A stretch of DNA of 64,000 bases from Pseudoalteromonas sp. T1lg23B (GCF_002964665.1 NZ_PQBZ01000034.1:1116429-1180428), one strand, 5' to 3'. Shown: positions 38,663 through 48,768, counted from the stretch's first letter. Translations and numbers: made by a program. The notes: generated by a model from the letters alone, not told the origin.

Positions 38663-41600
38663 TTATTCGAAGAACAACTTATCACGCTCTTTTTTACCTA
38701 CTTCATTCATGGTTTCGGCGTCAAACAAACGACCGTTGATCATGGTGTAAGCCACCTTATCGGTGTCACGAATGTTCTTAAGTGGGTTGCTATCTAGTAC
38801 CACTAAATCAGCAAGTTTACCGGCTTCAATCGAACCAATATGTTTGTCTAGGCCTACGTATTTAGCCGAGTCTAATGTTGCCGCACGTAGTGCTTCATGA
38901 GGCGTCATACCACCTTGGGCGAACATCCAGATTTCCCAGTGTGCTGCTAAGCCTTCACGTTGACCGTGCGCACCAAGGTTCACCAAAATACCTAACTCTT
39001 GAAGTTCTTTGGCAACGCGCGCGTTGTTTACGTGGTTATAGTGATGTTCAGGTGACTTGATACGGCGCATAGAACGCGGTAGCAACTGGTTCTTAGGCAC
39101 AAATTTACTTAAGCGTGGGTGGTTCCACACATCGGTTTTATCGTACCAGTAGTTTTCACCCCAAATACCACCATATGCCACGCCCAGTGTTGGTGTGTAA
39201 CCTACTTCAGTTTGCGACCATAACTGCTTCACATCATCATAAATGTTAGCAACTGGAATAGAGTGTTCCACACCCGTATGACCATCGACCACCATGGTCA
39301 GGTTGTGCTGTAGTAGTGATCCCCCTTCTGGCATCACCATCATGCCCATTTCTCTTGCCGCTTCAACAACTTGTTGGCGCTGTTCACGACGAGGCTGGTT
39401 ATATGACTTAACGCTAAAGGCACCCACTTTTTGCAAGCGCTCAAGGTGGAACTTCGCATCATCTAATGAGTCAATGTGTGCGGTATAACCCGGTACATTG
39501 GCACCATATAAAATGGTACCCGTTGAGAAAATGCGTGGTGCAACAATCTTACCTGCCTTTTGCATTTCGCTGGCCGCAAAGATTTCAGTGGTATCATTTG
39601 ATGGGTCATGAATAGTGGTCACACCTAACGACAATCCAGCTAAGTTCTTCCAGTTTTGCTCTGGAATGATCTCCTCACTGGCTTGCGCGCCGTGGGCGTG
39701 CACATCTACCAATCCTGGCATGATCGTTTTACCAGTTACATCAATCACCTGAGCGTCTTTAGGAACGGTCACATCCGCGGCACTGCCAACCGCTTTGATA
39801 TGTTTACCATCGGTCAGTACCACCCCATTTTCAATCACTTTTTCGCCTTGCATCGTGATGATGGTCGCACCGGTTAACGCAATCATACCTTTTGGTTCTG
39901 CCATGTCTTGTTTAAAGCCAATGTCAGTACCACTTTTTACTTTAAAATCAGCGTCTTTATCTTGCTTAATATCAAACATGCCGTCTAAGCTTGCGTGATA
40001 TAGCTCAGGCCCAAGGCTCCAATACAGCTTGTCACCTTTAGCGCTCCAACTGATATTTTCGCCCGCCCGTACAGATAACTGCTGTACAGGGAACTGCTTG
40101 TCACTTGGAGAGATTGAAATGGTTTTACCAGTTTGCACAAATGGTGTTACAAACACTTTGAAACGCTCAGCAAATGCCAGATATTTACCATCTGGTGATA
40201 CACGATATTCGGTTGCATGCTCCGCGTCATAAAGCGTGCGAGACTTTTTCGTTGCTAATTCAATCGCGCGTAACTCTGGGTTTTTGCCCTGTGCCATCAC
40301 GTAAATTACATCGTTGCTATCGGCAAATTGTGCTTGATAGCCCACTTCACTGATAAGCTCTGCTTCACCGCCATTGCTCGACACCTGATATAAACCTGGC
40401 TTTAACGACCACTCTGGTGCCAAGATTGAGCTGCCACGAGACTTACGGAACACCACGGTTTTACCATCTGGGCTAAAGGTCGGCTCAACGTATTTGCCCG
40501 GCTCTTTAGTAATAGCTTTACCATTGCCACCGCTGGCTGAAACCACACGTACACTACCCTGCTCATTGTCATCCCAAGTGGTATAGACAATTTTTTTACC
40601 GTCACGAGAGAACTGCGGGAAGAATTCGAAATGATCGTTTTGTTTGGTTAAACGCTTCACTTTGCCCGAGGCCAAGTCTCGTGAATAGATGTGGCCCATG
40701 GCTTCAAAAACAGCTGTTTCACCATTTGGAGAAACCTGTACATTACGTAACATTTTTACATCGAATTGTGCTTGGTCGATGTCTTGTGCAAAGCGTAATG
40801 CTTTTTGTACTTTCTTCGTGGTATTAACACTGAACTCGATGGTTTCAAACGATTTATCATCAACCGCTACTTTGTGAATTTTACCACCCGCCCAGAATAC
40901 CAAGCTTTCGTTATCCGGTGTCCAAGCAATCGTTGGGTATACCCCATGAATAGCCCATGTTTCTTGCATGTCACGTTCAAGATTGCCATACAGCTTGGTT
41001 TCTTTGCCCGACTCTAAGTCGTACAAATAAAGGCTTGATTGGAAATCATCACGCTTTACATACGCCAGTGTTTTACCATCTGGTGACGGTGTAGGTCGAA
41101 TAGCACCACCCATGCCGGATAAGATAACTTTAATCTCGCCTGTTTCACGGTCAAAACGTTTGATTTTGTAGATACCCGCTACCGAGTCTTTAGAGTAATG
41201 GAACGTTTTGCCCGGTGTCGCATCATGGGAGAAGTACACGTAACGACCATCTGGCGAAAATGCCGGTTCGCCCAAGTCTTTTTGATCGTTCTCACGCTTA
41301 GTCAGTTGTACACCACTGCCGCCAGACTTGTGATACATCCAAACTTCACCTGCGCCTAAAGAACGCGATGCGGTAAAGTGTTTACGCGCAACAAGAAAAT
41401 CCCCATCCGGACTCCAAGCTGGGCTGTTCAACAAACGGAACGTCTCATTGGTGACTGCGCGTTGCTCTGAACCATCAGCGTTCATAAGCCAAATGTTATC
41501 ACCACCGCCTTGATCCGAGGTAAAAGCAATGTGCTTACCGTCAGGGCTAAAACGTGGCTGCATCTGCCAACCAATATCACTGGTTAGCTGCTTGGCTTCC

Positions 41601-41851
41601 CCACCTGAGATAGGCATGGTGTAAATATCACCCAACAAGTCAAACACCAAGGTTTGTCCATCAGGACTGACGTCAACGTTCATCCAAGTACCTTGTGTCA
41701 CGGAAATCTTGGCGTCTAAAAATTCACCTTGAGGGGCATCCACTTGCCATTTTTGCGATTTTTCTTCTGCTGCATTGATGGCTGCACTGCTCGTTCCCAG
41801 TGCTAATGCGATAGAGAGCGACAGTGCGCTATAAAACTGCTTTTTCATCAT
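38663..41851 (-). CDS. Secreted TolB-propeller/amidohydrolase fusion protein
   Basis: A 1062-residue protein from the ATG at 41851 (MMKKQFYSALSLSIALALG) with a signal peptide ending near INAA. The N-terminal two thirds hold repeated PD40/TolB-type beta-propeller blades (for example FSPDGKHIAFTSDQGG and WSPDGDFLVARKH). The C-terminal third is an amidohydrolase with MPGLVDVHAHGAQ (metal His pair), FSVKSYNQPRREQR (probable carboxylated Lys) and GHTGVEHSIPV. Metal ligands seem complete. The substrate is unknown; cyclic peptides or imidazolone-like rings are possible. It is exported, so it probably works in the periplasm or outside the cell. Confidence 0.9.
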   Translation of the reverse strand: MMKKQFYSALSLSIALALGTSSAAINAAEEKSQKWQVDAPQGEFLDAKISVTQGTWMNVDVSPDGQTLVFDLLGDIYTMPISGGEAKQLTSDIGWQMQPRFSPDGKHIAFTSDQGGGDNIWLMNADGSEQRAVTNETFRLLNSPAWSPDGDFLVARKHFTASRSLGAGEVWMYHKSGGSGVQLTKRENDQKDLGEPAFSPDGRYVYFSHDATPGKTFHYSKDSVAGIYKIKRFDRETGEIKVILSGMGGAIRPTPSPDGKTLAYVKRDDFQSSLYLYDLESGKETKLYGNLERDMQETWAIHGVYPTIAWTPDNESLVFWAGGKIHKVAVDDKSFETIEFSVNTTKKVQKALRFAQDIDQAQFDVKMLRNVQVSPNGETAVFEAMGHIYSRDLASGKVKRLTKQNDHFEFFPQFSRDGKKIVYTTWDDNEQGSVRVVSASGGNGKAITKEPGKYVEPTFSPDGKTVVFRKSRGSSILAPEWSLKPGLYQVSSNGGEAELISEVGYQAQFADSNDVIYVMAQGKNPELRAIELATKKSRTLYDAEHATEYRVSPDGKYLAFAERFKVFVTPFVQTGKTISISPSDKQFPVQQLSVRAGENISWSAKGDKLYWSLGPELYHASLDGMFDIKQDKDADFKVKSGTDIGFKQDMAEPKGMIALTGATIITMQGEKVIENGVVLTDGKHIKAVGSAADVTVPKDAQVIDVTGKTIMPGLVDVHAHGAQASEEIIPEQNWKNLAGLSLGVTTIHDPSNDTTEIFAASEMQKAGKIVAPRIFSTGTILYGANVPGYTAHIDSLDDAKFHLERLQKVGAFSVKSYNQPRREQRQQVVEAAREMGMMVMPEGGSLLQHNLTMVVDGHTGVEHSIPVANIYDDVKQLWSQTEVGYTPTLGVAYGGIWGENYWYDKTDVWNHPRLSKFVPKNQLLPRSMRRIKSPEHHYNHVNNARVAKELQELGILVNLGAHGQREGLAAHWEIWMFAQGGMTPHEALRAATLDSAKYVGLDKHIGSIEAGKLADLVVLDSNPLKNIRDTDKVAYTMINGRLFDAETMNEVGKKERDKLFFE

Positions 41852-41958
41852 TCTTATACTCTCAACTAAAATTTGCACCATCACAGCAAAAATTAGCTAA
41901 AGTTGCCAGTAAAATGCCATCAGTTACAGAATTACGCGGCTATTGTCTGTATTTATTC

Positions 41959-42789
41959 TCAATATCGCTGCCACTGCTGTGGGTCAAACTTAAAATAGCG
42001 TATTAATAGGCGGTATAGCTCAGGGTCATAGCTTCGCAATTGGGTCGGTTTCTCAATAAAGGTTTCGGTAAGCACCGCAAAAAATTCCGCTTCATTGGTT
42101 GCCCCATAACTATGCATCACATGGGGCATTTGATAGGCCACATGACTTTTCAAATTACTATATGCACGATTGAATACTCTTGCCCAATCAGCGTAGTCCT
42201 GTTTTGATGCCAGCAGCGGCGTACCATTAGTTTGCCCCGTTTGTTGATCTAACTGATGAGCAAACTCATGAAACACCAAATTATGGCCATCCCCCGGTAA
42301 ACGGTTGCCCTCCAACACATCGTGCCAGCTCAATACCAATGTACCACCAGGCCAAGATTCCCCCTGTCTAACTGAGGTGTGATAATTCACTAATCCCGCC
42401 GCATCACGGCTGGTTTGCGGCACATAATAACTGCTAGGATAAAGTAATACTTCTTTGACATTGGGGTACAGCGGCCAAGATTGATTGAGCACCAACAAAC
42501 AGGCATCGGCCGCAACAATTAATTCCATTGCGCGGTTTACCCGCAATCCATCTCGTCCCAAAATGCGCTTTTCTCCCAAAAACCACACTATGTGCTTTTC
42601 TAAAGCGGCTCGGTCGGCATCCGTCATTGCCCGGTAAATAGGCATATATTGCAGTAGCACTTGCCTATCAGGTTGGCTCAGGGTTATTTCTTTATATTTT
42701 CGTGCCCAAAATAGATTTTGAATGTGTTGCCAACGCCAATACACCACCACAAAAACCATTAAAGCCAACAGTAAAAAACCATTTATCAT
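41959..42789 (-). CDS. mtfA: MtfA-like zinc metallopeptidase
   Basis: 276 residues with an N-terminal membrane helix (LLLALMVFVVVYWRW) and the zinc motif HEFAH at 174-178 (NLVFHEFAHQLD). A downstream Glu in NEAEFFAVLTETF is a candidate third ligand. In E. coli MtfA is an aminopeptidase that binds and inactivates the glucose repressor Mlc. Other family members are membrane-anchored, as here. No Mlc or ptsG is nearby, so the target is unknown. Confidence 0.88.
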   Translation of the reverse strand: MINGFLLLALMVFVVVYWRWQHIQNLFWARKYKEITLSQPDRQVLLQYMPIYRAMTDADRAALEKHIVWFLGEKRILGRDGLRVNRAMELIVAADACLLVLNQSWPLYPNVKEVLLYPSSYYVPQTSRDAAGLVNYHTSVRQGESWPGGTLVLSWHDVLEGNRLPGDGHNLVFHEFAHQLDQQTGQTNGTPLLASKQDYADWARVFNRAYSNLKSHVAYQMPHVMHSYGATNEAEFFAVLTETFIEKPTQLRSYDPELYRLLIRYFKFDPQQWQRY

Positions 42790-42897
42790 ATTGATTACTT
42801 ATTCATCTTTTTAAACATAGTTGGTACAAACTGCGGCATTTTCAATACAGCTTTGATAATATTTGCCTTTGTGTGACTTTTATCTACGTGCCTATTT

Positions 42898-45225
42898 ATG
42901 ACTTTACCTATCGCTGCCATACAATCTGAATTTTTAACCACTCTTGCCAAAGAGCATGTGGTAGTCAGCGCAGCAACTGGTTCTGGAAAATCTACCTGCT
43001 TACCTTTGTGGGCACGTGATCAAGGTCGAGTACTGGTGATAGAGCCTCGGCGTATTGCATGTACATCACTGGCTGAATATCTTGCACAACAAGCGAATAC
43101 CGCGCTGGGTGAGCAGATTGGTTATGCCATACGTTTTAAGCACCATTTTACTGAGCACACACAGGTCGTCTTTGCCACGCCTGGTGTGGCTTTACGCTGG
43201 TATTTTGAAAACCAACTCAGCGATTATGATGTTGTCATGCTGGATGAATTTCACGAGCGGCGCTGGGATATGGACTTGCTACTTGCATTGCTCAAAACAC
43301 ATAACCAACACCGTTTAATCGTGACCTCAGCGACGCTCAACACCAAGCCACTTATCAACTATTTACAAGCTGCCACATTGCACTCAGACGGCAAAATGTT
43401 CCCTGTTGAGGAGCGTTTTATCGCCAGTGACTCACGCGCTATGCCCAGTAAATATGATTTGAGTGAACGAGTGCGTGAAGCTTGTGAACAAGCCCTTGAT
43501 ATTACAGAGGGTGATATTTTGGTGTTTTTACCCGGGAAAGGCGAAATTCAGGCCGCAGCGGGGCAACTATCGCATTTAGATGCGCTGGTAGTGCGTTTGT
43601 ATGGTGGCTGTAACCCAGAGCAACAACAATTGGCGCTGAATGTTCAGCATCAACAACGAGTTATCTTGGCGACCAATGTGGCCGAAACCTCTTTGACCAT
43701 TCCCAATGTAAGCTGTGTCATTGACTCAGGACTTGAACGACGCACGCATCTACGCGGTGGGAAAACCGTACTCAACCTTGAAGCCATCGCTAAAGATTCA
43801 GCAAAACAGCGTTTAGGCCGCGCGGGACGAACACAATCAGGCCTATGCATTCGTCTCTACGGTGAACATGCGCCGCTCCTTGATACCACGCCACCAGAAA
43901 TACACCGTGAAAACCTTACTGAGCTGGTGTTGGCGGCAGGATGTTCAAGTGAAGGGGTTGATAGCTTAGAGTTTATTGAGCCTCTGCCTGTAGCATCTAA
44001 ATCGGCTGCTATCGAGCAACTTACCAAGATTAAAGCCATTGATGCGCACCAACGCGCCACTGAACTTGGCAAACAGCTTTATCCATTGCCAGTGGATGCC
44101 CAGCTCGCGTATTTAATCAGCACTATGCCCAGTAAATCGTTGCAACAGGCGATGGTTGATGCCATCTCAGTGCTGAGCGTTCCCGCTCGAGTTTATCAGT
44201 TGCCAAGTTCACCAGAGCACGTCGATGCACTGAACAAACAATTACCCAATCACTGTGATTTGGAATTCGTCATCGCCTTAGTGCGGGATCAACTAGAAGG
44301 TATCAACGTCGAGCATGATGCCCTAAAAGAAGCAAAACAATTTAGTGATCAACTGCGTATTGCGTTTGATTTACCAGAAAGAAAGCACGCAGCCAGCTAC
44401 GATCGGAACCTACTTGTTGCAGCTATCGCCAAGGCCAAGCCTGATTGGTTATACGTCAAACGTAATAATCGGCGCGGCGCATTCGGCAATGGCAACAGTG
44501 AGGTGATCCCAGCAAAAGAAACACGTATCAATGACAACTGCCAAGCCATGTTAGTACTCGATACTTATGCATTAGCGGGTAAAGGCACTAAGCAAGCCAT
44601 GACGTTGGCAACCATGAATGCCCCTGTAAATCTAAACCTCGTCACAACGTTGGGACTAGGTGAGCAGCACTTTATTGATGCATGCGTTATTGATGAACGT
44701 ATCATGGCAAAATTTAGCACCAGTTATGCGGGGCTTGAGCTTAATGAGCAGCTCATAGAGCCTGCGGGTCAATTGCTCATCGACGCCTGCGTCACCTTAA
44801 TTTCAAGAGGAGAACTACTGGCCCCTGCAGGTGAGCAAGTCAAGCAGTCACTGGCAGAACACCAGCTTTACTACCAAGCTCACGGTACACCTTTTGAAGC
44901 GCTCACCACAGAGCAATATTTACAACAAAAGCTACAACAACTGGGTATTGAGGAACAAGATGACATTGCACTGATTGAAGCGCAGGATCTGTTCTATCAA
45001 ACACTTGAACCTTGGCAGCTTGCACCCTTTATTGAAAAGCACCCATTACACGTCAAGCTCAATGATTTACTGATGCAGGTAGAGTACTCATTCACTGGCA
45101 AGCGTATCTTGTTAACCCATGTCAGCGGTAATAGAAAAGATGCGCCAAAAAAATGGGAGCTTCCCGCTTGGCCGGGCTTTAAAGTTAGATACAAAAAAGC
45201 CAGTAAAGTGGTCGATGTGAAGTAA
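42898..45225 (+). CDS. hrpB: ATP-dependent helicase HrpB-type
   Basis: DEAH/DExH RNA-helicase family protein, 775 residues. Motif I is SAATGSGKSTCLP, motif II is MLDEFHERRWD, motif III is VTSATLN, and motif VI is QRLGRAGRTQSGLCIRLY. A C-terminal HrpB-specific region follows. It is somewhat shorter than the E. coli protein (about 810-820). The biological role of HrpB is poorly defined. It is divergent from mtfA across 108 bp. Confidence 0.9.
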   Translation: MTLPIAAIQSEFLTTLAKEHVVVSAATGSGKSTCLPLWARDQGRVLVIEPRRIACTSLAEYLAQQANTALGEQIGYAIRFKHHFTEHTQVVFATPGVALRWYFENQLSDYDVVMLDEFHERRWDMDLLLALLKTHNQHRLIVTSATLNTKPLINYLQAATLHSDGKMFPVEERFIASDSRAMPSKYDLSERVREACEQALDITEGDILVFLPGKGEIQAAAGQLSHLDALVVRLYGGCNPEQQQLALNVQHQQRVILATNVAETSLTIPNVSCVIDSGLERRTHLRGGKTVLNLEAIAKDSAKQRLGRAGRTQSGLCIRLYGEHAPLLDTTPPEIHRENLTELVLAAGCSSEGVDSLEFIEPLPVASKSAAIEQLTKIKAIDAHQRATELGKQLYPLPVDAQLAYLISTMPSKSLQQAMVDAISVLSVPARVYQLPSSPEHVDALNKQLPNHCDLEFVIALVRDQLEGINVEHDALKEAKQFSDQLRIAFDLPERKHAASYDRNLLVAAIAKAKPDWLYVKRNNRRGAFGNGNSEVIPAKETRINDNCQAMLVLDTYALAGKGTKQAMTLATMNAPVNLNLVTTLGLGEQHFIDACVIDERIMAKFSTSYAGLELNEQLIEPAGQLLIDACVTLISRGELLAPAGEQVKQSLAEHQLYYQAHGTPFEALTTEQYLQQKLQQLGIEEQDDIALIEAQDLFYQTLEPWQLAPFIEKHPLHVKLNDLLMQVEYSFTGKRILLTHVSGNRKDAPKKWELPAWPGFKVRYKKASKVVDVK

Positions 45226-45344
45226 TTTCCCACGATTTTCAGTCAATATGTATTCATTTTTTGAGCGTAATGCCCTGTAATTTACATATTCATGATTTCT
45301 CATGATGATCCATAGGTACACCTTTTCATCGTGGAAGAATAATT

Positions 45345-47138
45345 ATGGGACAAAATCTGAACATCATTTCACCAACTGAGATCACGCTAGGTACGGAATC
45401 ATATAGCTTACGGGAAATACCAAGCTTTCAATCTTCAATGGTACAAAAAGAAGTGCAACGGGTGCTCGGACAACTTAACTTAGGTGAGGTCACTGAAAAC
45501 CTAGAACTGAGTGTTGATCTCCTCAATGTCGCTTATCATGGCGTAGCTGGGCAAGGCACACTTAGACCAAGAGTTGCCAAACTCCAAAGTGAGCTTGCAA
45601 TGCTGAGCAATGATTGCATTGTAACTATGACCTCTTTTGAGTCTCAAACCGCAATTATTTTAAAGCAGCTGATTGAAGTGCATAAATGGCTATCTAAAGC
45701 CAAAGAAGGTATGGCAATAAAAAAACTCGCGCGCTGCAAAGAGGCCTCTAAGAGCATGGCGCAAGAAGCAAAGCAATTAGCTGATGCATTTGTCGTACTG
45801 CAAAAAGACTCAACTTCAGTCTACACCGACACCATGTACGCCGAGGAACAAGAACATATTCGTAAAGAAAAGCTTTCTCAGTCTATTTCGACCCTCAATG
45901 CCAAATTAAAAGCAGAAAAAACCTCTCAAAAAGAGTTAGTCGCGAACGCAATGCAAGCAGAGCTCGATTACCAAGATGCCAAAGACCGTGAAGAAAGCGA
46001 AGTAAAGCATACCCGAACAGTTCAGATTGTAAGTATGGTGCTCAGTGTTTTTAAAGCAGGCATTGGCGCGGCCTTTGGAGGAAGTGACCAAGAGAATGAA
46101 GCCATTCAAGCACAACGAGAGAAAAAAGCTAAAGCACAGCAGGATGCTAATGAAAAACAGCAACAATTAGAACGTCATGAGGAACAACTTGCAACTGCAA
46201 GTAAACTTTTTGAAGAACTCGAAGCTAAAGCATTACACACTGTTTCGAGACTTGAAGAGCTAGAGCAGAAGCTTGAGGTAAAACGCAGCCAACCTGATGC
46301 AAAAGATGAAGAGGATGCATTGCTTGCACAAATTCGAGGCCTACAAACAGAAAAAGTGCAGTTAGATGTACACCTTGAAAATGCACACAAAAACAAGAAA
46401 GCCGCTCAGAAAGCAGCTGATGACGCCAAGCGGATTTACAACACAGCTATGTCTGCGTTCAATGCTATTGAGAGCACGCTAAAAGATATGACTGATGCCT
46501 CAGCAAAAACCTTAGCATCATACCGACAAGAAAAAATGGCATTTCTAAAGCAAAAAATTGAATTAGAAAAGGCCAAACGAGAATCTTTAGAAAAGCTTAG
46601 TGAGTTCACTTCTATGTTGGCTAACACGCAGGACGAATTCACCATTAGTGAATCTTCGGTACAGTCATTACATGCAGCGGTGGGTGCAATGGGGCAAATT
46701 GTCAGCAGTTTGACTCAGGCTGCGCTGTTTTGGGAGCAAATGGCAAACTACTGCGACCGAATGCAAGACGCTGGTTTTCAAGCAATGATTGAAGACATTA
46801 AGGATGAAGATGAAGACACCAGAAAGGAGCAATATGAAGATGAAATGTTTATCGAAGAATACTTAACCTACCTCTGTCAGTGGGCTGCACTAAACGGTAT
46901 TTCAAAAGAATATCAAGCGAAAGCCTCTCTTGCTCAAGTGAAAGCTCTAGAACACATGAAATTGAATCCTTCTATCGAGTTGTGTAGAGAACTTGCCCCT
47001 CAGCTCGCCAAGGAAATGGGGACTAAGCTAAGCCGACAAATAGAGGCATCCAACGAAGCCATCGTACGTTTACATACATCTAGTGAACAAACTTTGGCTC
47101 AGTTACCAAACAGCAACTCGTATCAACACGCTGTGTAA
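45345..47138 (+). CDS. Large helical protein, candidate alpha-pore-forming toxin component A
   Basis: I do not recognise a family. The 597 residues are almost all predicted helix and coiled coil. A single hydrophobic segment lies at about residues 226-245 (VQIVSMVLSVFKAGIGAAFGG), between two very long charged helical regions (about 85-220 and 250-440). The C-terminal part is globular-helical with LTQAALFWEQMANYCDRM. No signal peptide is present. This plan (helical bundle with one central hydrophobic tongue, no signal peptide, paired gene) is that of ClyA/HBL/Xax/Mak-type toxins. Start: ATG at 45345 with GGAAG 8 nt upstream. Alternatives are a structural or membrane-remodelling protein. Its partner gene follows by 48 bp. 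Confidence 0.85.
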   Translation: MGQNLNIISPTEITLGTESYSLREIPSFQSSMVQKEVQRVLGQLNLGEVTENLELSVDLLNVAYHGVAGQGTLRPRVAKLQSELAMLSNDCIVTMTSFESQTAIILKQLIEVHKWLSKAKEGMAIKKLARCKEASKSMAQEAKQLADAFVVLQKDSTSVYTDTMYAEEQEHIRKEKLSQSISTLNAKLKAEKTSQKELVANAMQAELDYQDAKDREESEVKHTRTVQIVSMVLSVFKAGIGAAFGGSDQENEAIQAQREKKAKAQQDANEKQQQLERHEEQLATASKLFEELEAKALHTVSRLEELEQKLEVKRSQPDAKDEEDALLAQIRGLQTEKVQLDVHLENAHKNKKAAQKAADDAKRIYNTAMSAFNAIESTLKDMTDASAKTLASYRQEKMAFLKQKIELEKAKRESLEKLSEFTSMLANTQDEFTISESSVQSLHAAVGAMGQIVSSLTQAALFWEQMANYCDRMQDAGFQAMIEDIKDEDEDTRKEQYEDEMFIEEYLTYLCQWAALNGISKEYQAKASLAQVKALEHMKLNPSIELCRELAPQLAKEMGTKLSRQIEASNEAIVRLHTSSEQTLAQLPNSNSYQHAV

Positions 47139-47152
47139 TTAAATAAACATAT

Positions 47153-47176
47153 TGCACCAAACTGAGGTTTGGTGCA
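47153..47176 (+). promoter_or_regulatory. Perfect hairpin abutting the second gene's ribosome site
   Basis: TGCACCAAAC, TGAG loop, GTTTGGTGCA: a perfect 10-bp stem. Its 3' arm ends on the first base of the AGGAGG ribosome site at 47176-47181. It could act as a transcript-stability or translation-control element that sets the ratio of the two proteins. Confidence 0.65.
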
Positions 47177-47186
47177 GGAGGCATAT

Positions 47187-48392
47187 TTGGAAAACTGCAA
47201 AACACTGACCGCCGATCTGCGCGGTGCTCTAAACGCTATCCAAGCCAATGATCTGACAAAAAGCCAACAGCTCATTACACAGGTTATTGCCAAAGTTGAT
47301 TTGGATTTACAGATAGCTAGTTCAGCAAAATACCGTGCACTTAGCCAATTAGCGCTCATGCAAGATATGGAGCAAGAGCTCTATAAAAAAGAACAATCAG
47401 TACTGAACACAGTCGAGGCTATCCAATCACAACTAAAGAAGGAACATACACAACTTAAAAAAAAGAAAGTTACTGTTAGAGAACTGACAAGTGTACTGAC
47501 ATCTCTAAGACAGAAAGTTGAGTCACTAGAAAAAGACATAGCGGCGCAAAAAAAAGCATTTCAAAGACGACAAAAAAAGCTCAATACACTGTCTAAAATC
47601 CCATTTATAGGGGCCATTTTTAAGGCTTCACAAGGGCTTGATGCTCTGCGTTCAATGGAATCAATTACCCCCTATGTGAACAGTATCCGTGCACAAGAAG
47701 CGGTGCTGAATGAGAAAAATGGTCATATCGCAGCGACTCGCACAGAAATCGCATTGCTAGAATCACAAGTTACGGCGCTAAATACTGAACATGCTTTATC
47801 TAAGCAAAGGCTCAACAATCTAGCGATACTAATTAGTCAAACAAGACACAAATCTTCTTTTTTCATAGATTTAGAATTACATTTAAAACAGTTACAGCAA
47901 CAACTGCAAAATGTCAGTTATTCTGCGGAAGATATCATTGATTTATTAGAGTTTGTGCAAAGCTCAGATGAAAATATCAAAGATTTTGAAAGCAATGAAC
48001 TAGTCAACTTTAGTGAAGCATTGAATAAGTTACAAACCTTGATGAACCGCTCACCAAAGGAGACATTTGAGTTTGCCAAACACTCCGCATTAAAAGTGCT
48101 CAGCAACAACACTCAAAACGCCTACCTGATGCCAACGATTAACGGACTGACCTATTATTTACAGACTCAAGGAAAAGAGGACTACAGCTGGAACATTCCT
48201 GCTACGGGTAACCACGTAATAGCAGTCACACAAGAATCCAAATATCAGAGCTCTGGAAGTTTCTCAATTGGAAAGTACAAAAACTGGCTTTACTCTAAAC
48301 ACCTGTTTAGTAAGCCCGAGGATTTAAAGTACGCTATTGAAGTTATGTTGAACCCCTCAGCCATTTTATCTTCTGAGTCCAAACTGTCTTAA
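47187..48392 (+). CDS. Helical protein, candidate alpha-pore-forming toxin component B
   Basis: I do not recognise a family. I set the start at the TTG at 47187, because a full AGGAGG lies 5 nt upstream; another TTG at 47169 lies before that site. The product has 401 residues. Long coiled coils (about 50-130 and 165-265) flank a short hydrophobic segment, LSKIPFIGAIFKASQGLDAL (about 135-155). The C-terminal 100 residues look mixed alpha/beta (YSWNIPATGNHVIAVTQ, SGSFSIGKYKNWLYSKHLF). There is no signal peptide. It resembles its upstream neighbour in plan but not in obvious sequence, as in two-component alpha-toxins. Confidence 0.85.
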   Translation: MENCKTLTADLRGALNAIQANDLTKSQQLITQVIAKVDLDLQIASSAKYRALSQLALMQDMEQELYKKEQSVLNTVEAIQSQLKKEHTQLKKKKVTVRELTSVLTSLRQKVESLEKDIAAQKKAFQRRQKKLNTLSKIPFIGAIFKASQGLDALRSMESITPYVNSIRAQEAVLNEKNGHIAATRTEIALLESQVTALNTEHALSKQRLNNLAILISQTRHKSSFFIDLELHLKQLQQQLQNVSYSAEDIIDLLEFVQSSDENIKDFESNELVNFSEALNKLQTLMNRSPKETFEFAKHSALKVLSNNTQNAYLMPTINGLTYYLQTQGKEDYSWNIPATGNHVIAVTQESKYQSSGSFSIGKYKNWLYSKHLFSKPEDLKYAIEVMLNPSAILSSESKLS

Positions 48393-48768
48393 TTTAGAAA
48401 AAGCGGACAATGGTGGTTTAGGTTTGCCAAGCTTTACGAGCAACTAGCAAACCTTCTATTTATAGCAAATGTTTTTAAAAAAGGCACTACCTAAAGTCAA
48501 GTTTTTTAAAATTTAATTTGCATACTTCTCCTCACACATTGTAGAATACCCTCCCAATCGAATAGCAGCATTTTGCTGACCTTTCATTTTCGTAATTAGC
48601 CGTAAAAAATTAAAAACGTATAGGCAGTCTCCAACGGATGATTGCATTTTTTTGCGCGCGCGTTTTACAAACGAAATCGGTTAGCTGTTGCATTCACGGT
48701 TGGCGAGTACCTCGCAGAAACCAAACACACACGAGATTTAAAATATTAACCGTTTCTGAGGAACAAAT
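48393..48768 (+). other. 376-bp spacer upstream of the TonB receptor gene
   Basis: Holds a possible promoter (48518-48547) and a loose inverted repeat GGTTTGC/GCAAACC at about 48421-48453 that might end the upstream pair. No gene is seen. Confidence 0.65.
48518..48547 (+). promoter_or_regulatory. Possible promoter of the TonB-dependent receptor gene
   Basis: TTGCAT and TAGAAT separated by 18 bp. It would give a leader of about 215 nt. No Fur-type site is evident nearby. Confidence 0.35.

Noticed and set aside
45345..48392. Direct naming of the pair as XaxA/XaxB or HBL
   Set aside because: Lengths are much greater than those families and I could not align diagnostic residues by eye; only the general plan agrees.
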